Below, piece by piece: positions 60,785 to 64,000 of a DNA stretch of 64,000 nucleotides. Position numbers and translations under genes: made by a program. The stretch lies in NCBI RefSeq assembly GCF_002284565.1, contig NZ_NPKI01000026.1:99291-163290 (forward strand), written 5' to 3'. Within the stretch, counting starts at the first letter, position 1; each line of letters opens with the position of its first letter. The stretch is from Mesorhizobium mediterraneum. Lineage in GTDB: Bacteria; Pseudomonadota; Alphaproteobacteria; Rhizobiales; Rhizobiaceae. Below the pieces are notes generated by a model. It made no database searches. It saw only the letters and a list, made by a program, of their open reading frames with translations, and was not told the origin of the DNA.

Positions 60785-61798
60785 CTACTTTATCGCTTCC
60801 ACGAGTGCTGAGTGGAACTCGCCGGGTGCCTCTATCTGTGGTGAATGTCCAAGCTCTGGGAACTCGACGAGCGTCGCGTTTGGAATGGCCGCGGCTGCAG
60901 CGCGTCCGAGTTTTGGATATTGGCCGAGCGTCTTCGCGACCTCCGCGCTGGCGCGATTGCTGCCCGGGGCGGTGCGATCCTTGCCTCCGATGATCAGCGT
61001 TGTCGGTACGGAGATATTGCCAAACTCATGGATGACAGGTTGGGTGAAGATCATGTCCGAGGTTTGGGCCTGATTCCACGCCACTATCTCCTTGCCCTCG
61101 CCAGCGTACATGCCAGCCAGCATGCTCACCCAACGGTCGTATTCCGGCTTCCAGTCGCCATTGTAATAGACGCGCTGCTGGTAGGCCTTGATGCTGGCGA
61201 AGCTGGTTTTCAGTTCGCTGGCGTATGCCGTGTCGAGGGTGGCATAGGGAACACCTTTCGCCTGCCAGTCCTCGAGACCGATCGGATTCACCAGCACCAG
61301 GCGCTCCACGGTTTGAGGAAACTGCAGAGCGTAGCGTGCTGCCAGCATGCCGCCCATGGAATGGCCGACAAGGATGACGTCGGATACATCGAGGGATTCG
61401 ATGAGCTCAGCGGTGTTATTGGTCAGTTGCTGAAACGAGAATTGATATTTCGGCGGCTTGGTCGACTTGCAGAAGCCGACCTGATCCGGCGCAATGACGC
61501 GGTAACCCGCTGTCGTCAGCACGTCGATGGTCACTTCCCAGGTTCCGGCGCAGAAATTCTTGCCGTGCAATAGCACGACGGTCTTGCCGTTCGCCTTCCC
61601 GCGCGCCGGAACATCGAGATAAGCCATTTCGATGGGCTGGCGCTGCGACGTGAAGCTGTGGATCTTGACCGGATGGGCATAGCTGAAGCCCTCCAGTCGA
61701 GGGCCATAGACGGCACCGGAGGCGGTCGCGCCGGGGTCCTGGGCGAGAGCCGATGTCGTTATGGTGATGAAGATGGCGGCGCTGGCTGGAATGCGCAT
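60785..61798 (-). CDS. Secreted alpha/beta-fold hydrolase
   Basis: 337 residues with a signal peptide (MRIPASAAIFITITTSALAQ). Alpha/beta hydrolase features: oxyanion segment VVLLHGKNFCAGTWE, nucleophile Ser147 in VGHSMGGM, acid Asp in IGGKDRTAPGSN and His in ELGHSPQIEAP. Probably a periplasmic esterase or similar hydrolase. A perfect 19-bp palindrome sits 15 bp upstream of its start, suggesting repressor control. Confidence 0.87.
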   Translation of the reverse strand: MRIPASAAIFITITTSALAQDPGATASGAVYGPRLEGFSYAHPVKIHSFTSQRQPIEMAYLDVPARGKANGKTVVLLHGKNFCAGTWEVTIDVLTTAGYRVIAPDQVGFCKSTKPPKYQFSFQQLTNNTAELIESLDVSDVILVGHSMGGMLAARYALQFPQTVERLVLVNPIGLEDWQAKGVPYATLDTAYASELKTSFASIKAYQQRVYYNGDWKPEYDRWVSMLAGMYAGEGKEIVAWNQAQTSDMIFTQPVIHEFGNISVPTTLIIGGKDRTAPGSNRASAEVAKTLGQYPKLGRAAAAAIPNATLVEFPELGHSPQIEAPGEFHSALVEAIK

Positions 61799-61812
61799 GA
61801 AAGTCCTCTCTG

Positions 61813-61831
61813 TAATTCTCGGCGAGAATTA
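61813..61831. promoter_or_regulatory. Perfect 19-bp palindrome upstream of the alpha/beta hydrolase
   Basis: taattctc (61813-61820), ggc, gagaatta (61824-61831): 8-bp perfect arms with a 3-bp centre, 14 bp from the hydrolase start codon. It is a likely operator for a dimeric repressor. The nearest regulator genes are far away. Confidence 0.5.
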
Positions 61832-62014
61832 TGGCCATCAATACGAGCGGCTTGTGACAGGCCTCGTCACCATCTCGGCACGGAGATAACGATCAGTTGA
61901 TCGTGGCACGCACAAAGAGGACCGCCTCTCTGCTGTGCACCGTGCGACTTCACTGTTGGAGAATCCGGGGCTACACTATCGGCGCCGCCCATACACATCA
62001 CGTCGGTAGCAAAA

Positions 62015-62308
62015 ATGGATCTGCAAGCCTTCAGAGATTCGATTGCGCAATCACAGCCGCCCGCCGGCTTGAGCCCCGCCCTGCAGGCGCTGTGGTGGGA
62101 TGCAAAGGGCGATTGGGATAAGGCGCACGAGCGCGCGCAGGCGCGCGACGATACGGCGGGTATGCGCGTTCATGCCTACCTCCATCGCAAGGAAGGCGAT
62201 CAATCGAATGCGGAATATTGGTATCGTCGCTGCGGCGCCGCGCCGTCGACCTTGACGCTTGGTGAGGAATGGCAAGAGTTAGCGCGTGCACTTTTGGGGC
62301 AAAGCTGA
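62015..62308 (+). CDS. Conserved-type small hypothetical protein
   Basis: 97 residues: MDLQAFRDSIAQSQPPAGLS, ALQALWWDAKGDWDKAHERA, VHAYLHRKEGDQSNAEYWYR. The tryptophan-rich WWDAKGDWDKAHE and HAYLHRKEGD blocks recur in a proteobacterial family of unknown function, from memory. Helical and soluble. Divergent from the alpha/beta hydrolase; ribosome-binding site weak. Confidence 0.75.
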   Translation: MDLQAFRDSIAQSQPPAGLSPALQALWWDAKGDWDKAHERAQARDDTAGMRVHAYLHRKEGDQSNAEYWYRRCGAAPSTLTLGEEWQELARALLGQS

Positions 62309-62573
62309 TGCCTTCCGCACGCCAAGTCTGGTTCTGGGGGCCTTCACTCGAACCGCAGCGATGACTTTGATATAGTACCGCGGTCACGATCGAGAGCCTG
62401 CTCAGTCCGCCGCTCGCCGGAAATAGGCAGGCGGCATCTCTCTGCCACGGTTGGACATCTTGCTCCTGGCGCTGGTCCAAGATCGCAACGGAAGTTCAAT
62501 TTCATTTCCTCTGATGCCCGTCATAATTAGGCCGGCGGCGGCATTACCAGCATGTCTCGAGGAGGAGATGAAA

Positions 62574-63917
62574 ATGCGGCTCAATAGGTGTTTCAATTTT
62601 GCAGGTAAGGTTTCATCGGTGCTTTCTCCCGCAGCAGGGAGGAAACGGCGTCTGCGTCAGACTATCCTGATATGTGCAGCTGTGGCCGCCGGTTCCGCGA
62701 CGGTTGGTTTCGGGGCACAAAGCGCCGAAACGGGAGCCTGGATCACCACTTGGGCTGCCACACCTGCTCCGCGCTGGTTGGATGATCTTCCTGCGCCTTT
62801 TGGAGTGCCGGAGGTATTGGAGAATCAGACCGTCCGCCAAGTTGCCCGCATCAGCGTTGGCGGCAATACCGTCCGGGTCGTCCTATCGAATGCTTTCGGC
62901 GCTAGGCCGCTGACTATCGGGGCCGGCAGCGTCGGAATAGCAGGCAAGAACGGCGACGTCGATCAGGCGACCCTGAAGCCCCTGACCTGGGGCGGCAAGA
63001 GTTCTGTGGTCGTTCCGCCGGGAGCCCCGATCCTCAGCGACCCCGTCGACCTGCCGGCAGAAGCGCTTTCCGAAATCTCGGTCAGCATCTTCCTGCCGAA
63101 GAAGACGGCGCTCTCGTCGGTGCATTGGGATGGTGTGCAAACCGCCTACATCTCCGGCCCGGGAAATTTCACAAACGACGCGGCGTTCAAGGCTGACAGC
63201 ACACTCAAATCACGTCTTTTTCTGAGCGATATATGGGTTGACGCCGCGCCGGAATCCCAGGCGATCGTGTTTTTCGGGGATTCCATCACGGATGGGAATT
63301 GCTCGACCCCCGACGCCAATAACCGCTGGCCAGACCATATCGCCAAGCGATTGCAGGAGACCGCCCACAAGGTTGCGGTGATTAACGAAGCTTTTTCGGG
63401 CAATCGCGTGTTGACCGACGGTATGGGTGTCAATGCGCTGGCGCGTTTCGATTCTGATATCCTGAGCCATCCGAAAGTCTCGACCGTCGTCGTAATGATG
63501 GGCATCAACGATATCGGCTGGCCCGGCAAAAATGCAATCACGCCGGACGACAAGGAACCGACCGCCGAAGACATCATCACCGGATACAAACAGCTCACCG
63601 ACCGCGCGCATGCCCATGGCATACGCATTGTAGGCGCGACGTTGACCCCCTTCGCCGACACCTTCAAAGGGCTTCCCACCGAGGGTTACTACACACCCGA
63701 GAAGGAAAAGATACGCGTCGCTGTGAACGAATGGATACGCACCGGTGGCGGCTTCGATGGCGTGATCGACTTCGACAAGGTGATGGAAGACCCGGCCAAA
63801 CCGGGGTATCTGCGCGACGACTACGACTGCGGCGATAATCTTCATCCCAACGACGCGGGATACAAGGCGATGGCAGACGCGGTCGATCTCGACGTCCTAT
63901 TGGGTTCAGCTAAATAG
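62574..63917 (+). CDS. SGNH/GDSL-family hydrolase, exported
   Basis: About 447 residues. ATG at 62574 is preferred because gaggagga then lies at the right distance; ATG at 62568 is too close. A long basic N-terminus and hydrophobic segment (LRQTILICAAVAAGSATVGF) act as an export signal. A beta-rich domain follows, then the SGNH core: block I FFGDSITDG, block III MMGINDIGW and block V DNLHPNDAGY with the catalytic Asp-x2-His. Resembles rhizobial and streptomycete lipase/esterase-like carbohydrate esterases. Substrate unknown. Confidence 0.87.
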   Translation: MRLNRCFNFAGKVSSVLSPAAGRKRRLRQTILICAAVAAGSATVGFGAQSAETGAWITTWAATPAPRWLDDLPAPFGVPEVLENQTVRQVARISVGGNTVRVVLSNAFGARPLTIGAGSVGIAGKNGDVDQATLKPLTWGGKSSVVVPPGAPILSDPVDLPAEALSEISVSIFLPKKTALSSVHWDGVQTAYISGPGNFTNDAAFKADSTLKSRLFLSDIWVDAAPESQAIVFFGDSITDGNCSTPDANNRWPDHIAKRLQETAHKVAVINEAFSGNRVLTDGMGVNALARFDSDILSHPKVSTVVVMMGINDIGWPGKNAITPDDKEPTAEDIITGYKQLTDRAHAHGIRIVGATLTPFADTFKGLPTEGYYTPEKEKIRVAVNEWIRTGGGFDGVIDFDKVMEDPAKPGYLRDDYDCGDNLHPNDAGYKAMADAVDLDVLLGSAK

Positions 63918-63926
63918 GTCACTGCT

Positions 63927-63964
63927 GACCTTGCCGCGGCGCTCAGGTATCGCGCGGCAAGGTC
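63927..63964 (+). terminator. Strong hairpin terminator after the SGNH hydrolase
   Basis: A perfect 12-bp GC-rich stem: gaccttgccgcg (63927-63938) with cgcggcaaggtc (63953-63964), loop 14 nt, starting 10 bp after the stop codon. No long T-run follows, but the stem is stable enough to end the transcript. Confidence 0.7.
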
Positions 63965-64000
63965 GGATCCTCCGGGTGTCGAGACGGAGAATTGCAACCC

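Noticed and set aside
1..64000. Mobile element, tRNA or CRISPR in the window
   Set aside because: No transposase, integrase, terminal inverted repeats, direct-repeat arrays or tRNA-like cloverleaf arms were recognised on either strand.

Overview
The window looks like chromosomal or megaplasmid DNA of a GC-rich alphaproteobacterium of the order Hyphomicrobiales (Rhizobiales), most like a Mesorhizobium/Phyllobacteriaceae genome. The evidence is many small rhizobial-type hypothetical genes, a stack of ABC importers, a cyo quinol oxidase, an HWE-family kinase, a dispersed dyad repeat of a kind common in rhizobial intergenic DNA, and promoters of the alphaproteobacterial general-stress sigma factor (EcfG/RpoE2). 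I see no rRNA, tRNA, CRISPR array, phage or intact insertion sequence.

Layout. 0-2.4 kb: a GH3 beta-glucosidase, then a decayed FAD-oxidase tail and a repeat. 3.1-8.7 kb (leftward): a polyamine-type ABC importer (ATPase, two permeases, binding protein) ending in a GMC alcohol oxidoreductase. 8.8-22.4 kb: a branched-chain-amino-acid-type importer (binding protein leftward; LivHMGF rightward), then a flavin monooxygenase, RidA, DUF1028 protein, aldehyde dehydrogenase, LysR regulator, M20 deacylase (leftward) and a trimethylamine-dehydrogenase-like demethylase. I read this as one catabolic locus for an unidentified N-alkylated or amino compound. 22.5-26.5 kb: cyoABCD terminal oxidase. 26.9-30.3 kb: an ECF-type importer (S subunit, fused double ATPase, T subunit) with a phosphoribosyltransferase, probably nucleobase uptake and salvage. 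30.4-34.6 kb: phnE relic, ChaA antiporter, TerC-family protein, site-2 protease and a frameshifted CBS gene.

34.6-45.2 kb is a stress cluster: DUF427, HD hydrolase, RHH protein, PAS-PAS-HWE kinase, DUF3309, two DUF2267 paralogues, small hydrophilic proteins, PEBP, quinone oxidoreductase and a DegP protease. Many of its start sites are preceded by GGAAC-N18/19-TT, the EcfG promoter pattern, including one site that reads in both directions. 45.2-48.8 kb: a FAD-Rieske oxidoreductase, an unknown helical protein and an outer-membrane barrel.

49.0-57.9 kb: a complete sugar island with a divergent LacI regulator, binding protein, double ATPase, two permeases, ketose 3-epimerase, FGGY kinase and an L-fuculose-1-phosphate-type aldolase, adjacent and mostly overlapping. 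58.0-64.0 kb: PgpA, a CDP-alcohol phosphotransferase, protein-isoaspartate methyltransferase, a secreted alpha/beta hydrolase, a small conserved protein and an SGNH hydrolase followed by a strong terminator.
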